A stretch of DNA of 64,000 nt from Liolophura sinensis (lineage: Eukaryota; Mollusca; Polyplacophora; Chitonida; Chitonidae), in the NCBI RefSeq assembly GCF_032854445.1, contig NC_088305.1, positions 15,359,717 to 15,423,716 of the forward strand, read 5' to 3'. Position numbers and translations under genes: made by a program. Position 1 is the first letter of the stretch, and every line of letters begins with the position of its first letter. Under the pieces are notes generated by a model that was given only the letters and a program-made list of their open reading frames with translations, was not told the DNA's origin and made no database searches. Shown in pieces: positions 47,613 to 61,772 of the stretch.

Positions 47613-48482
47613 GGAGCCCCCAACCACCCCCCAAAAAAATAACATATTGAATTCTGTGATAACGATGAAGTATTTTTAAACGACTGATGTACCTTATCTA
47701 CGTAGCCCCTACAAAGCCTAAAATCTAGATTGGGATATATACATGCATGCTTGTTATCATCATGCGCCCATGTGCACCACGACTTATACATGCAATTTAA
47801 CACGAAGTGTCCGAACCGCATGTCACTTTATTTATAATTGTCGCGAACAGATTCTTACAGAGCCCAAGGACACCTAATTAAACGCCATAATCCTGACCTT
47901 TCACCAGCTGTAATAAGCTCTGGCAATGAATGGGCGAAAATAGGGCTTCGGTTTGCTGGAGACACTTTGTGATGTCATGTATATATTTACTGGCTATTTC
48001 CTTTTCACTTACGTAAGGACTGCTCCAAATGTCTACTGTATAAGAAAGCCAACGAACAAAGGACAGACCAGTTGGTCTTGGTCAATACTATCTATGGTAT
48101 TCAGTCTCACCGTACACACGTAGCCCTTTGTCCTTCCAAGAAAGCCCTCAGTGAGTACTTGGTAGATTACCCGCTGGGCTACTAATCGGTGCTAACTGGG
48201 CAAATGATCGATATTTGAGTGGTCATTTGGCGTGACACGCGCTTGGCCGATTAACGTCAGTCCTGAATCACGCGGTACGATCTATATACCTGGACAAAAG
48301 GCCAGTGACGTAACAACAAAGCTTTTCGTTCCTCTTAAATTTCCCGTCAAAGCGACATCCCATTTCCATACGGGTTAGCCACATTATGCCAGGTTAAGCG
48401 TAACTTCAGCTACAAGGCGCTGGTTGCCATCGCGAATGCCTTTTTCGCAATTTTTACATGAGCAGTTGCCCCAATATAGGAT

Positions 48483-48537
48483 GAATGATTATGGCTTAAC
48501 GCCATTTCGGCAATATTTCAGGCATATTGTGGAGAGT
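48483..48537 (-). mobile_element. SINE-C-like fragment
   Basis: GAATGATTATGGCTTAACGC followed by CGGCAATATTTCAGGCATAT; similar to 22990-23050. I recall related repeat ends in gastropods. Confidence 0.5.
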
Positions 48538-49054
48538 TGCCCGTAATGGGAGCCCATGATAAAGTATACACATTTAAGGATGACTTGAATGATACAGGCC
48601 ACTTACCTGACCTATATTTAACTGTCAAAAAAAACCCAGAAAATCCCCCAAAACAAAACACAAGAATAAGTACATGAGGTACTAAACGTTTCTGTTGTTA
48701 CGGTATAAAGCCTCTATAGGATTAATTCAATCTGAGGTCCACAAAAGATCCAAAAACTAATTTCCTCTGAATTGAAATACGAATTAACAATTAATAAGGA
48801 ATTAATACTGAATGAAAACAAAAGAGCACATTTTGAAGGGGGGCCAAGCGCGAAAGTGTATCGTTAGTTTGTCATAAAATGACGTAAAGAAATATCCAGA
48901 CGAACCTATCACGAAATTTTTGCTAACAATTGTCATTTCAAACAGACGTTACCGAAGTTACCCCTCTTATTGGAACGCTGAAGCTAAATATTTTAGACCC
49001 TTTCAGCTTTTCGAAAAAGCAGCAGAGGGTTACATGTTACGTTCATGTAAATTT

Positions 49055-49120
49055 ATTTCTTTGATTCATTAATAACGTCATACTCACTAATTTTTCACTC
49101 AGACGAAGGCGGTCAGTTTA
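49055..49120 (-). mobile_element. Old SINE-A 3' end
   Basis: AACGTCATACTCACTAATTT and CACTCAGACGAAGGCGGTCA are diverged from the SINE-A end. Confidence 0.55.
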
Positions 49121-51157
49121 ATTAATGTAAAAGCCGTTGGAGAGTGAGAATACTGCTAAAATTAGGATCAGGAAAGTTCAATTTATAGATGAGCTCGGCA
49201 GGACTATCTTTAGGTTGACAACAGCACGTCGTATACATTTAATAGCCACTATCTGACGACTGCCTCGTCCGGGAGGGTAGGGAAGAGCTCATTAACCAGA
49301 GCATGCCCGGTTATACGGGAGGGCTGTCAATATCAGCCGATTACTGGACTGGCTTTATAGCGCGTTATCTTCAGTACAATACAAAAAGACACATAGTGGC
49401 AAAGGGTCTGGTATAATTTTCCTTGCAGACTAATATCATAATAAATATGCACGAAGTATTAATTGTTATTGTGTGATACCGTTAGCCTGCAACCGAATGG
49501 ACAGCAGTCACATGTACCGCTTACTAATAATCACGAATCAATACACCGAGAGCATCAGCACTTGTTACAGCCAGTACCGTTAGATCGAGCTTAAGCGCCG
49601 TTATGTAACGCTGGATCGATTGGTCAGGTTATTCTGTTATATAGGAGGGCGTGACATTAATATTACGTCGATATTGTAGCACCTATAGGTTGTATACGCC
49701 TATTCCTTCCGATTCACATTGTGACACGGATTCTCCTTACGTCACCTCATGTTACACGAAACAATTTCTGTGCTCCTTTGTCAAAACTCGCCTCATTTCA
49801 AGAGGGGAAGTAATTTGATCAGTGAGACATCTGTATGTTCGTATCTTCAAAACTTTCTCTTGTATTTTCTTTCTGATCATAGCATCTTTCTATAACAGAT
49901 TTAATTAGTACACCTAACAAAAATATGCTATATAAATCATAATTAAAGAACAACGGTAAACATATAACAAAAAGCCATTTCCACTCAAAATTATGCGAAT
50001 TAACTGAACCACACAATGTTGTCAGACGAGACGTCAGTATGCAACACCTTTAAGGGCATAATATCCGAGATAAAACGTAAGAGGTTTGTGTTATTCCCAG
50101 ACATTCATGTTTTACACACAGTATTATTAGCTTTTTATTCTGACTTCTGTTTACTGAGCTCTTTTCTGATAGAGTTTAAAATGCTAGTATACAAAACAGT
50201 TTTTTTCTTCGATCACTGTTAAGGGTGCTTTCCAGAGGGGATAAATAATACGGTTATAATAATGAAAAAACTGCCAAGTGAAAGGAAACCAAAACCGTGC
50301 CAAGCGATAGCAAACCAAAAACCGAGCCAAGCGAAAGGAAACCAAAAACCGTGCCGAGTGGAAGGCACTTTAAGGAATTACAGTCCTTTATAGATAAGAA
50401 TAATAAATTAAATAGGCCCCTACATTAGATCACTTTGTGATGGAATTCCCACACGAAATTTTTTGGTCAATGGTACACAAATAATAATTTTGTCAAACCC
50501 TCATACCTCTATATACTAAGTTTGGATTAAATGTAAATGAAACGAAATGTTTTGGGCTTCTCTAAATCGAGTGTTCAGTGTACGAATAGACAATGTTATA
50601 TTGCAGACATGTAGACGTATACTGTAAACATTTATGAACAGACAATGTTACACTGTGTGTAAGGTCAATACTATTCGTAACAATCATGGCGTCTGAGGTC
50701 ATAGCGACCAGCTGCATCTCAAACACTGTCCCTAAGGGCACCGTCTTCAATGCCCCCGCCCATACTAAAAACGCCAGCGGTAGAGGCAGGTCTTAGCCAA
50801 GCTGACAGTGATAGATTGACCCTCCAGTTGTCGAGCTTTCCTCTGAGTGGCTCGATTGTGGGTCAGTCTACGTATGTGCATCTGTATATGTTACACCATC
50901 AGCAGTTGGTACGGCATCCGGGCGCTGGCTCCTAAACGCAAATGATAAGCTTTTAATCCATGGTTCTAAACAGTATTTCCACGACTTAATTATCCTTGCA
51001 CGCCTAAGTTTTCACCATGGGCATGTAACCCGAATTCGATGGGCCCCCTCGTGGTCAATAACGACTGGTCTGCCGACTCCGCTACCGGTCAAAAGGCGTT
51101 TCTACTAACCGAGAGCATTCCGTCACCGTCGATTGTAACAGGTCTTCAATATCATGT
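49121..51157. other. No gene recognised; small tandem repeat
   Basis: A 27-bp triplet repeat at 50273-50360 (GCCAAGCGAAAGGAAACCAA). Otherwise unique sequence in the putative leader intron. Confidence 0.55.
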
Positions 51158-51159
51158 TT

Positions 51160-51309
51160 CATTTATTTATTTATTTGGTTCTTTACGCTGTACTCAATAA
51201 CATTTCACTTATGCGAAGGTGGCCAGCATTATGTGCGGCCGGCACAGCAAGGGAAAAAAGGTGGGGGGGAGGCAAGCCACGACCACCCGCAGGTTGCTGC
51301 AAGACCTAA
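51160..51309 (-). mobile_element. SINE-A 3' half
   Basis: Tail TTTATTTATTTATTTGG, then TACGCTGTACTCAATAACAT and ACGACCACCCGCAGGTTGCT. Confidence 0.9.
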
Positions 51310-53843
51310 TAAAAGGTTTCAAAAACAAAGAATGAACTAATCGCGTCATCTATAGCGAACCTAGGAGAAAGCCATTTTCCTTGTCAATCCGAAAATGGGT
51401 CAGTTGTTCAATATTTCTACCATTACGCATTGGATTGTTGTAATGTTGAATTGCATTGAGTCGCCTATTGTGATATTCAAAAGTCGATCTGGCTAGAAGA
51501 AAACTCCATGCAAGATGACAATGTCAGTTACAGTGCACCACAGATCACGCCATCCTTCCGAATGGTCTATTTGTAAAACAACTACTAACAAATGTTAAAC
51601 ACCGGCATCCTGATTTTGTAATCAAATATACGCTGTCTACCGTCGACATGAATGTGCGATTATCGCTTTTCCATCTGTAATATATAGCAAACATATAGAC
51701 TGTCCATTCACATCACAACTCAAAAGCGACAACGTATCAATAAATTCCGTCTGAAACGACACATGATTCCCACTTCGCTCCAATTCTTTGCGTTAAGGAA
51801 ACCGCAGCTGAGTCATAGAAAATGCTGGGAAACTTGCAAACTTGGCCTTCCAAAGAAACCACGTTTTCTGCCATTCAAGTGCCCACAGAGCAATTTTATC
51901 AGCTTTTATATACGTTATTATAGGCTAGGATTCAAACCCAGGCAATCGGCGACTCTAGCTGTCTGGGATGGGGAATTCCATTTTGACAGGTCTCGTGACC
52001 GAACGGGTACTGTCCAATCAGAATCATTAAAAGTGGTTTGTCCCTGCTTGTACCCCGGCCTTGACGTATAATATCTTTACAGTACGCATGCACCAGTTTG
52101 TGGGGTCTTGTTTCCGCAGCAGTGACAGCTTATCCACGAGCTTTAGTTTCTTTGAAGAGTTTGTTGAAATTTGACTGAGAGTGTATTATGCCACGATTAA
52201 AGCCGTTCACTATGGGACCGACAAGGATGACGTCCATGACGAAAACACCATGGGTTGCAGGCTTTTCTCGTCAATTTCATGTTAGCTTGACGTATAGGAG
52301 GTGGTCGCCTCCCAAGTCCACATCGTGCAGCAATTTCTCTAAATTGTAGGTGATAAACGTTAAAATAGCCACAGTTACAAGAAGATTTAAAATCTTGAAT
52401 TCATCATCTTTTCACTTAAGGTTCTGTTTGCCCAAACTTCTCCTTTCACTCAGGGACTTACTTACAAAAGGTTCAAAATAGGTGCACACGATATATGTAT
52501 AACTTGACCACAAGTTTTCTGTGTCTACGGGCGTGAGGATGGTTTCTTTAGTACTGCCATTGGATCTCCTTAGCTGTCAAGTCTCGTCAGGATCCGCAAT
52601 CTAACGGTCCGTGCGCTGCTCAACACTAGATCCCTTGCCCTTTCCTTTCCTTGAGTCGAGGAACTGTCGCTAGCCGGCGACGTGTTGGATTGACGCGTCC
52701 GCCCGCGCCGAATCTCTTGTCACCCAGCGGGAGTTAATGATTTCCTAACAGGCCTGTCCGTCAGGGCTTGAGGGGCACAAAGACGTGCAAGAAAGAAGGC
52801 AGGTTAGGGGCAAAGGACTGTTACGATATGCCAGGCAGATACGGCAGGGGGAGCTGCGCACAGAGAGAGAAAGTGCCGTGCTACTGTCGGGGATGTCGAT
52901 TTCCCTTGGCTGCTTCGAAATACCCTCGGATAAAAAACAAATCTGACCCCGAAAATGTGGAGCGCGGACTTCTCGCTGTACAAGGAGGCTGGGAAGAAAG
53001 CATAGTCTCATTATGTTGACTTATAGAACGATACTGGTTTCCAGTTTCCATTTTCACCACAGACAGTTACGCAAGGAACATCTTGAAACTACATTTCTCT
53101 TGAACTGAACATTTTCTCCCATAGGAGAGCTAGGATACTTAGCCCCGATGCTTGTCCACAAATCGGTTATCACCGGAAACCTTCGCCTCCACGGCCGTGA
53201 ATAAGAGAGCAGTTAAATTGAGGTGTACATCGAGCCTGGGGAAGGATCGAGAGTGTGTATGTGTTGTTTACACCGCCCGTTCTGCCGGCCAACCAAGCTT
53301 GTTTACTCGGGGGTTGTGTTATCAGCACGCCCGTCACCCCATTGGTCAGTCCAACTCGCCATCTGTTAACACTTCTACGCTATTTTAAGCAATACGGCTT
53401 TACAAATATCACCCAATTAATCCAATATACACAGATTAACATTAGTTGTACTGTCATAACACACAGATAGAAACGTCCATGAATTCAATCAGTTCGACAC
53501 AAAACATGTTCAGTGCATCGCAGTGTAGTGTAATACATATTTCCATGTATAAAGATATGCATATATATATTTACACATATATGTCATGGCTAACTTTTGA
53601 TACAGTACATATTCACTCTTTCATCTGCAATTCGTCGCTTAACACATTTTTCTCAAAAACTTCTGGTATCTACATTTCATAACATTTGTATTCCTAGGTG
53701 GTACTTTAATACAAGTAATTCAAATTTGCGAATATTTTGAACAGCTTTAAAATTGCTGTGCACAGTTATTTCGCCTGATAAAATAACATTCCATGTACAA
53801 ACCAATATACGGAAAACTACGACTAATCAAGCGCCTAACACGG

Positions 53844-53894
<51 letters not shown>

Positions 53895-54334
53895 TATATA
53901 TATATATATACTCCTTAAGTTTATAATTTGCAGTACTTTTTAACGTTGACGTGCTTTAGTGAATCAAGGGGTTGTAACAAACACAGTTGGTGATACACGA
54001 CAGTGTTTTGACGGTTAAGTTATCTTAGCATATGTGAATATTTGGAATCCACATGCCCAGTTACCCCGCGGCTGTTTGGGGCACCCATGTTGCTGGCGAC
54101 CAGGCGACGTGCACACAGGAACATCTGACTGGGCCACACAATCTTCACTGCCGCATGATTTGTTCACCCACCGCCTAGCGCCATGTTGAATACGAGCGTA
54201 AGCTAAGGGTGCAAACCACAGCGTCACACACAACTCGAGGCACTGTCGCTCCCTCACGACACACCAAGTCGGAATGAAATTCACGCGCTACGCGATCGAA
54301 ATAAGAGAGCGATTTAACGTCTTCGTAAACTTAC
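51310..54334. other. No gene recognised; CG-richer patches and a CA/TA microsatellite
   Basis: A GC-richer block at about 52600-52760 and a (CA)n(TA)n tract at 53847-53910. The minus strand near 52000-51940 has TGGGTTTGAATCCTAGCC, a B-box-like sequence. No exon was found. Confidence 0.5.
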
Positions 54335-54442
54335 CTTGTTGGCGAAAAAAGCAGGGGTCTGAGATCGTGGAAAACACGTCCAATGTTTCAGCTAGGTCAG
54401 CGTTTGGAGTGACTCGCTAAAAGCTAACCAGGTCACGTGACA
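54335..54442 (-). other. Candidate 5' non-coding first exon of the PCGF gene
   Basis: On the minus strand the sequence CAACAAG is followed by a perfect donor GTAAGTTTACG, with the exon ending at 54335. No ATG occurs between the predicted start near 54442 and the donor. Joined to coding exon 1 it gives CAAG-G-ATG, placing an A at -3 of the start codon. Coding exon 1 needs such a leader because its acceptor sits one base before the ATG. The link across 13.5 kb is inference; another minus-strand gene or an intermediate exon is possible. Confidence 0.5.
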
Positions 54443-54505
54443 ACGGATTTAATTTGCTACTGCGGTTCGCTATTTATAGAGAGTGTTTCCTCTCCACCAA
54501 TCAGC
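54433..54505 (-). promoter_or_regulatory. TATA/CCAAT core promoter, minus strand
   Basis: The minus strand reads TCTATAAATAG at 54480-54470. A CCAAT box (inverted relative to the transcript) lies at 54497-54501, and an E-box CACGTG at 54434-54439 lies near the expected start about 30 bases after the TATA box. The block from 54000 to 54700 is richer in CG dinucleotides than its surroundings. It sits just upstream of the candidate leader exon. Confidence 0.5.
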
Positions 54506-54699
54506 GCTTCACGATTTTCTCTACAGCCACACTGCGTTCAGAGAAGTAGGCCGCGTCTGGACTCTCGGCAAGCAATGAAAAGCTTTATACGCCCTCTTTG
54601 CGCGAGAATTGACAGAGCTGTGTTCGAGCACAAAAAACCTGCGATTCGTCAAAACAGAAGAAATAAAGGGGTTTAAGGCATCAAAAGACACTCCAGACA

Positions 54700-56550
54700 G
54701 TGCCATTCACTGGACAGACAATATCTGAATGGGTTTCACGTGAGAAAAGACAAACCTGGAAGGTTATCGAATTTATACTAATTTTGATAATTATAGTATT
54801 ACAAAAAATTTACACCTGCACAATATGTGTGGATTTTGGTATAATTTATTCTGCATAAATTTTAGTCCAGTAATTAGCGAAATGTTACCAAACAAAACAG
54901 AATGACAACAAAATCAAATTCAATGTTAGATATTTTATTGTTAATCACACTTCATCTGGACTTATTTCGCTGATAGGTGTCACATAGATGTTAAATATAC
55001 GCGTTTTAGGATTGGCAAAAACAAGAGGATTTCTGTAATTTTGTTTATGAAATATAATCAGTTTATTATAACTTATTGCTTTACCCTAGACTGCAACATA
55101 ATTTTTGTTGTTTTAAGCATGGCGTTGTGCAAATATTCTGTGACAGTTTATTTTGCAATAACATGAATCGTGAACCCGAACGCTGACACGGTGAATGAGA
55201 GACTAGGTAAAACCCCAAAAGTTTGCTTTGTATTTGTATAATAAATTTTCTATAACATTTTCCCTTATTAAATAAGACATATCAAAATGAGTGTCAGGTG
55301 TTTCTTTATTCAAATGATTTCGAAGAATGACGCTTTTATTTTGTTTTTAAGGGCATGTTTGGCCAAGAGAGATTAGATTACAGTGCCTTCATCTGATGTG
55401 CCCGTCGAACTTATCAGTATACTGGGGCCCTTTGTCAAATATTATTAAAATTTTAAAAAAAAACTTTTACAGCGGGCATAATCTCTTATTTATTCCCGCC
55501 GTGGCGTTTTGCTCATTATTCTCCTTTATAAAGTTTCCCATCGGCAAAGGATAGTTGTAAATCGTTATAATCCAATATCTTATGTTGACAACTGTATGCA
55601 GGCATACATCAAACATTCAGGTTTATGTTATTCATATGCATTCAAGCTGTAGGCCTATAATGCATTCATTCTTGATTACACGGATATCAACACAGTAACT
55701 ATACATGTGTGTTCTTTTGTTTTGGTTTTTTTTTTAAATTTATAATTTCATATAAATTGCGTCTGTGACGGAATAACTTGGATTTATAGTCCCTTGCGTG
55801 GCCGTTTCTCGCACTGGCGAAGATGTCAGATGTCACCTAATGTTTCTAATAACTCTAATGTTACTGTAACTGCTAAGGGTTACGACAAATACATAAAATG
55901 GGTTTGAAAACACTGTAAAATACTTCTTCTTTTTATTGTTACAAAATACCCAGCAGACATCTGCTGTTTTTCTCACGTTATCTATAGTTATTATACACGT
56001 CCGTACAGTTATTGTACGTGTCCGTACAGTTATTATACACGTCCGTATACAGTTATTTATGTTAAAAATTAAAGGTAATTATTAAAATATTTATCCAATC
56101 ACAGCAGCTTCTCTGGAGAACGAGAATGGTCTCTTGCATACAGCGGCAAGAAGGTCGATGAGCACTAGCACACATCTCAATAAGCCACTTCTCCCTTCAT
56201 CTCGCTCCAAGTACGGAAAACCACTGTCATTTTTCAGTCTTCTCGCATGTTTGCAAAGGTGTTTGTTCAAGCATATTCTGAAAGTATTGTTATAAAGATT
56301 ATATTTTTTGTGAAGGCCTGAAACTGGTCAAACCATCCAATGTCGTATTGTCCTCAAAATCAAATTAAAATAAGTCTGAAATTTGCTAATTCATATTTGC
56401 GAAAAGGTTGAGGAATTAGAGTATAAGAAACAGCCGATATTAGTATATGACATGTTACATTTGCGTTTTTAGTTTAAAGAAACACCTTTATACTGTCAAG
56501 TCCACAAATGTAGGCTGATTTATGTTTTCAATCTTTGAGGTCAAAATTAA
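54700..56550. other. No gene recognised
   Basis: AT-rich; a 21-bp triplet repeat at 55984-56058 (GTTATTATACACGTCCGTAC). A moderately GC-rich patch at 56095-56215 has no clear splice sites. Confidence 0.55.
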
Positions 56551-56552
56551 GC

Positions 56553-56553
<1 letters not shown>

Positions 56554-56646
<93 letters not shown>
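56554..56646. repeat. (TA)n microsatellite
   Basis: About 46 uninterrupted TA dinucleotides; self-complementary. Tyr/Ile frames across it are artefacts. Confidence 0.99.
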
Positions 56647-56647
<1 letters not shown>

Positions 56648-56649
56648 GA

Positions 56650-57478
56650 CCATCCGCAGCGTCAACTTTGTTTCACCTTCCAACTTAATTATCCTTTGTT
56701 GTATGCAATATGTATATAATATAGTTGTGATATATTACCGCGTTTTGTACACAATTTTTATCAATTCTTTATCACTCCATGCCATATATAGCTTGATTCA
56801 CCAGCTAATGCGTTAAGCCTTTTTGTTTAAGCTATTTCTTTGGAAAAGCACAACTAAGCCTCAGTTTGGCAGCATTATGACTCAAGCGTATATTATAAAT
56901 ATACGTATACAGAAGACATCAGGAAATTTGCGTCACAGGGGATAGGCAGATATCGATGTAATAAACTGGATTTTGCGGTTAGTTTAACTGATGCATTTTG
57001 GACCACACATTTCTGAGCGGAGAACTGAGAACGGCTGCCCGTGTCACAATGAGTACATGTTTGGGCAGGGTACTACAATGATTTGTCAGGATGAGTTGAC
57101 AAAAAAAACGCCTCGGGAGAGTCACTGCTTGAAGAAAAATATTCTAGCTTTGCATTATTTTTCTTTAGCAAAGTCAGATTTATTTATATCGAAAATATCT
57201 TCCCAAAATGTTAATGAAATAGTCTCTTATGAATCAGAAGGTCCTGCTATGGTTGGTAAATTCCCTGCATGATGTCAGTACAACCTGCTAGGTCTATCAT
57301 GCCTGCACCTATTTAGGAAGAGGACGAGCAGGACCGCTAAAACACGACGCTTGTATCCACGAACATTTGCCCTGACCGAGCGCCAAACTAAGGGGAAAAT
57401 CCGCCCTTTGAACACGGCACAGAGCTGATACTCTTTGGTTTGGTATCAGGTGTTTTTGTTTGTATTTTCTTATTGACA
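56650..57478. other. No gene recognised
   Basis: Unique sequence; the 93-codon frame at 56991-57272 has no domain. Confidence 0.55.
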
Positions 57479-57606
57479 CCGGTCGCTGTGAGTTCAAGTC
57501 TAGCTCGTGCTGGCTTCCTCTCCGGCCGTACGTGGGAAGGCCTTTCAGCAACCTGCGGATGGTCGTGGGTTTCCCCCGGGCTGTGTCCGGTTTCCTCCCT
57601 CCTTTC
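57479..57606 (+). mobile_element. SINE-A middle part
   Basis: GGTCGCTGTGAGTTCAAGTC through CAACCTGCGGATGGTCGTGG to GTCCGGTTTCCTCCCTCC; both the head start and the 3' tail are missing. Confidence 0.92.
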
Positions 57607-57609
57607 CTT

Positions 57610-60600
57610 CGGGAGAGCTCCTAGATTTTGACATCACTCTAGATAGCTATAAAAGTGGCTAGGTACTGACGATTGTTTGCTGTTTATTTTGTTGATAAGC
57701 GGTGTAGAATTTTTTAAATATTTTTATGACATTTCTGGAATACTACTTTATTAATTAATTCAGGTTTAGTGACTGACATTATGTTCACTTTAAATAACTG
57801 AAAAAAATATAACACTTTGACTTTGTGCCAACATTGACGTTAAATGTGAGATTTGATTTCGGCTCCGTCTATACCTTCCCCTTAGCCAGTGTTTAACTGA
57901 TATCTCTTAAAGGGATCGTTTTATATACCATTTATCGGTTCCTTTATAGCTCCTACATAGTTCGAAGAATTTTAGTGTCGCTTTCGAAATCTTCTCCTTG
58001 TTTTATTTATTGTACAAAAGCATTTTCTCTGCACAGGAATACTTTGGGACAATAATGTGCCATTAAACGTTAGGCTTAGCAGTTATCCACAAAGAAATGA
58101 ACGATCTTCGAGATAAAACGGGCTGAAGAGGAACGTATGAATGTCAGCAACGATACTTAGACATTAATTTTATTTATTTATTGCATTGTTGTTTATCATC
58201 ATTCTCATTAATATTTCACTGTCAGTTTCATGAGAACAGGAAATCAGGATGTCTAGGTCAAACCTCTGAGTTGAGCATGACAACTTTGACGATTCACATC
58301 GCTTTGGTGGAAAACAAATGACCTTCAACGAAGATTGACCTGGACAAATATGGCAATATGAACCTCGTCGGAGGTTTAATCTCACCATTAGGGTTCTGAG
58401 GTGAGGGTGGGGAAATCTGCTCACATACTGTCCAAGACCGGAAATGTAAACCCCGGCCTCGTGCAACTGCAGGTCCTATAGCTGAATGGAAAGGCATGCG
58501 CCTTATCCTACTTCCGCATGTTATGTAAAATACATCGCAAAAGGCACGTGTTTATTTTATATAAAGTTAATTTACAGAATCAGAAAAAACCCAGAAAGTA
58601 TAATTTTATTTTACCCTTTTAATTGTACAGACATGATAAAATTTACTTTTCTCAGTTTCACTCTTGGAGATGAAACTTTTTTCGAAATATTTAGACGACC
58701 TCTCAGCCTATTCGATGCACTATGTTTTTACATTAAATGCAAAGCTTACTGCTGCATTCTGATTACTGAGAAAAACTATTTCTATGGTCGGTATATACCA
58801 AAGCTCATATATGTTATAGAAGGTATTAACTTCTGAAATCTGTATTAGTTACTGTAATCTCTAACTTAAGCACAAAGCGCTTGTCCTTGGAGAGACAATT
58901 AATGTGTCTGGCATGTTCTGCCGGATGGTTTCGTATATGACAAATATGTAACATACAGCAGTTAAACAATAGTTCTTGAAAGTAAACACAAAAGCAGACT
59001 GCTCTGAATCTTCTTCGGAAGCCATCAGAAAACTTCGTATGTCAATATTTTATATTTATTCCCGACAATGACGTCGCCTTATGGTGCTATAACCCAAACA
59101 CAACATCATTTACGAAATAGTTACGAAAAATGTGACGTAGGAAGTTTTGTAAAAGTGGTCCCAGACTTTTTCGCGAAGGTTGAAGACCCCCGGTTAATTT
59201 TAGCTTGTACAGCCTTCTCTGAAACCCTGTTGCAGCATATAATCTGTTTGACTATACATGTTTCCAGCATACGTGCCGAATTCACCTGAAACTATTTATT
59301 TTAAGAAATTAAATTCTGTTGATGATATTTTGCCTCATTTAAGGCCAAACTCCAAACTATACATATTCAGACCGGTATCTTTCCTGTATAACGTCGAATT
59401 AATGCATGGCTTTTTATTTGTTTCCAATTTTTTTTTGTCGCTGTCATATATTTACCCACAGATATCCTATCAGAGTGAGCTTTTATACAAGAGCTAACGA
59501 ATATGTTTATGTAATTTATACGATATTAACTATCCCGTCTTTAAAACAAATTGTTTCTGAAAGTTAAGTAATAACATGAGATTACTTATTGCGAAAGTAA
59601 CGCAGAGTTACTCACTGCAAGTTTAAATATATGCGCTTGACAGCCTTTGATCCTCGCTCGAAAATACTCGGTAATCAATCGTAAATGATCAATGAATCTT
59701 TATTATTTACACTTACCTCATGCATTCTAGATCTCCTTTAACTGCCGCCTGCGTGAAAAAGTTGTGAACAAAAATAGCGTTCTACATGTGACTAAATGTT
59801 AAGACATTTCAGGCGAATTTTTTTTTATATTTTCCCCACCACTTGTTGTAATTTACCGCATTGCTTAAAAAGTTCTGCAAACATTAATTTGCTTTTAAAA
59901 ATTCGTTAAAATTAGACTAAATACTGGTCGATCGTGCAGACATCAGAATACTGTGACTCGGTGCACAGGTGGTAAAATGGAGTTGTTTTGGCCAAAGAGA
60001 TGTTAAATCACAACCCAACAAACTCTATCTCAGTTGTCGTATGACGACGGTGGCATCTTAATACTTCATCTTTACAATCAAAATTTTAAAATTTTTGTAC
60101 TGTGGACTAAATGAATGTAGCGATTTTGAAATTAAAGTTTACAACCCCGCTAATAATCCGCAATTAACTGTCCGTGCAAAAAGTTTATCAGACTGAAAGG
60201 AAAACACCGCGTTGCTCCGGACATATGAGTTTCGTGTTTCTTGTACTGCCGCTGTAGGAGTTACATGTTTACTTTGTAACACCGGGCTTTTCTGCGTATC
60301 TACACAGCAGCTGGTTGGTAGTTTGTGCTGAAAGAATTAAGTGAGAGGCCATCTGGATGGCATGGCAGATACAGACTGTGTCTTCTTCAGCGCAGGTGGT
60401 TTTATGCTTAAGACTGGCGTTCATCTTCACTCATGAAGGTCTTGCTCTATGTACACCCATCGCAAATGAAATAGATAAACAACAACGTAGACATTAGAAC
60501 CATGCAGAGCAGTGACGACATTGCGATAGTTAGCAAACAGTCACATGTAATTGGTGATATTTGGACTCAGTCTGATCCAGATAGGGTTTTATTGTAGTAA

Positions 60601-61540
60601 ACATACGTGTAGATTCCAACATAATAGCAACTTATACACGTCTCCCAACACCATGGCTTAAGTAACATTAGGTAAAACAAAATGTTAATCGTCACTAGTC
60701 TAGAATCACTCAAAGTCTCACCACATTTAATAAACAATAACATTGAAACAATACAAAAGGGACTCAGAGTCTGTTCTCACGATGTCATTTGCCATAAAAA
60801 CTTGCAGAACTCCACAAAATTGGAATTTTTGTGAATTTGTGAACAGTCGGTCGATATTGGTTCAATTGTAAACATATACGTAGTGTAGCTACGAAAAACG
60901 TACACTTCATTGTGACTCGACATTATATTTAATTTTGCGTTTTACTAGTGTACTGAGTTAAAAATAAAGGTTCGTTATTTTCCGTTTATTTTTTCACCGT
61001 AATGTCAAATGTCAAAATATGGGTTAAATCAAGGGTACACTTGGCGAGAAATATTAAATATAATTAAAGCCGTATACAGGATTGAGAATATAGAAACAGA
61101 GCAGCGACGATAATGTGATTAATGTTTGCAGGACATATTCTATCCCATTTAAACATTCGTATTTCTATAAAGACTATTTAAATAATGGTGAAAAATGTGG
61201 TAGTGCCTAGGGCAAGGAGTTTTGTAAATTTGATTGACAGAGGAGATTTAAACAAAGAATGTGAGTCGATACCTTTGAGTGAATGGTGCAGTTTGTTCCA
61301 TTCCCTAGGGCAAAACAACTGTGAGAATTAATTTCCAAGGAGAGTGGAAGTAAATGTTTTATGAGTATTTAAATTCGGGAGTCCTTACATATGGAGTAAT
61401 GGCGGGTATTTGACCACTCTGTCTAAAGAATTGACGTAATGATGAAGGAAGACAGTCACTATGGTACACTTTACCGAATATGGGAGGAGAAAGGGTTGAC
61501 ATTGGTAAAGTTAAACATTTTGTGAGACATGAAAATACAG
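57610..61540. other. No gene recognised
   Basis: Nearly 4 kb of AT-rich sequence without recognisable exons, SINEs or arrays. A 24-codon frame from 60360 (MADTDCVFFSAGG) is too short to call. Confidence 0.55.
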
Positions 61541-61772
61541 CACTGTGCACAAGTCTATATGTGATGCAGATATGACATTCACCAACAGCACGCGCGTTGA
61601 CGTCAGCAGATTAGTTACGTACACGGTGAACGTCAGTTATTTCTCTAGTTCCTGTCCAGTTACCTAAATCTGACCACCTTCGTAAATTAAAGGCAAAGAA
61701 AACACTAAAATGAAGTATATATCAGATGATAGTAGTAGTTCAATTTATTTTTTATATAATTTTTTCAACCAA
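61541..61772 (+). repeat. 232-bp direct duplication, copy 1
   Basis: Matches 62557-62788 in the same orientation, including the identical run CCTGTCCAGTTACCTAAATC and what follows it to about 61735. Each copy holds a TGACGTCA site. Confidence 0.93.

Noticed and set aside
53847-53910. CA/TA tract as a regulatory element
   Set aside because: Ordinary microsatellite; nothing ties it to the nearby promoter.
56522-56816. Tyr/Ile-rich frames
   Set aside because: Translation of a (TA)n tract.
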